Below, in pieces: positions 25,854-25,875 of a stretch of 25,875 bases of DNA. Under the pieces are notes generated by a model that saw nothing but the letters and a program-made list of their open reading frames with translations, searched no databases and was not told where the DNA came from. A program made the position numbers and the translations under genes. The stretch is from a virus. Numbering within the stretch: position 1 is the stretch's first letter; each line of letters begins with the position of its first letter. Location of the stretch: positions 1 to 25,875 of the IMG/VR virus record IMGVR_UViG_3300017788_000149. The stretch is one strand, 5' to 3'.

Positions 25854-25875
25854 AACTGATACCTTTGAACAGCAA
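25831..25875 (+). CDS. N-terminus of next virion structural protein (partial)
   Basis: From ATG 25831 the frame stays open to the window edge and reads MPAIQVARTDTFEQQ. This resembles, from memory, the 'AIQVARTDTFEQQR' start of a cyanophage virion structural protein that follows the DUF4815 gene and is often treated as gp10 or fibre-like. AGAGAG (25815-25820) lies ten bases upstream and could serve as ribosome binding site. It overlaps the previous gene by 23 bases. Only 15 codons are visible. Confidence 0.6.
   Translation, partial: MPAIQVARTDTFEQQ

Overview
This window reads as part of the genome of a T4-like myovirus infecting cyanobacteria (a cyanomyovirus of the Kyanoviridae type, probably of marine Synechococcus). 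The evidence is a baseplate-wedge gene run in T4 order (gp25, gp6, gp7-like, gp8, then a DUF4815-type virion protein), T4-late-type promoter motifs (NATAAATA), and small accessory proteins of kinds common in cyanophages. Family calls rest on motifs recognised by eye; no database search was run.

Region 1 (about 1-1050) is GC-rich and holds very short genes on the + strand: a truncated C-terminus, an 'NYETWN' family protein, two unrecognised small proteins, and a 57-residue protein resembling the HicA mRNA-interferase fold. Three of the gene boundaries carry a related intergenic element: a GC-rich hairpin whose stem changes sequence but keeps pairing, followed by a TAGACTAA box. A strong hairpin at 1030-1047 closes this block.

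Region 2 (about 1140-2880) begins with a GATAAATA late-promoter motif, and base composition turns AT-rich. It contains tightly packed small genes: an acidic ORF overlapping a coiled-coil gene in another frame, a PAAR-like spike-tip candidate, a 48-residue very basic protein, a 168-residue protein of unknown function and a 66-residue protein.

Region 3 (2881-25628) is the baseplate module: gp25 and gp6 (overlapping by one base), a 3510-residue gp7-like protein, a 603-residue gp8, and a 2698-residue DUF4815-type protein. The two giant genes take up about 18.6 kb of the 25.9 kb. gp25 and gp8 are each preceded by a late-promoter motif; the DUF4815 gene has a good Shine-Dalgarno. A 71-residue coiled-coil protein and the first 15 codons of another virion gene end the window.

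Main points of interest: the gp7 core appears to be split by roughly 1450 extra residues including a YHYH domain; at least two beta-type repeat modules recur across three neighbouring baseplate genes; the hairpin plus TAGACTAA cassettes; and a possible dual-coding overlap at 1321-1457. Everything is on the + strand. No tRNA, CRISPR array, insertion sequence or photosynthesis gene was seen.
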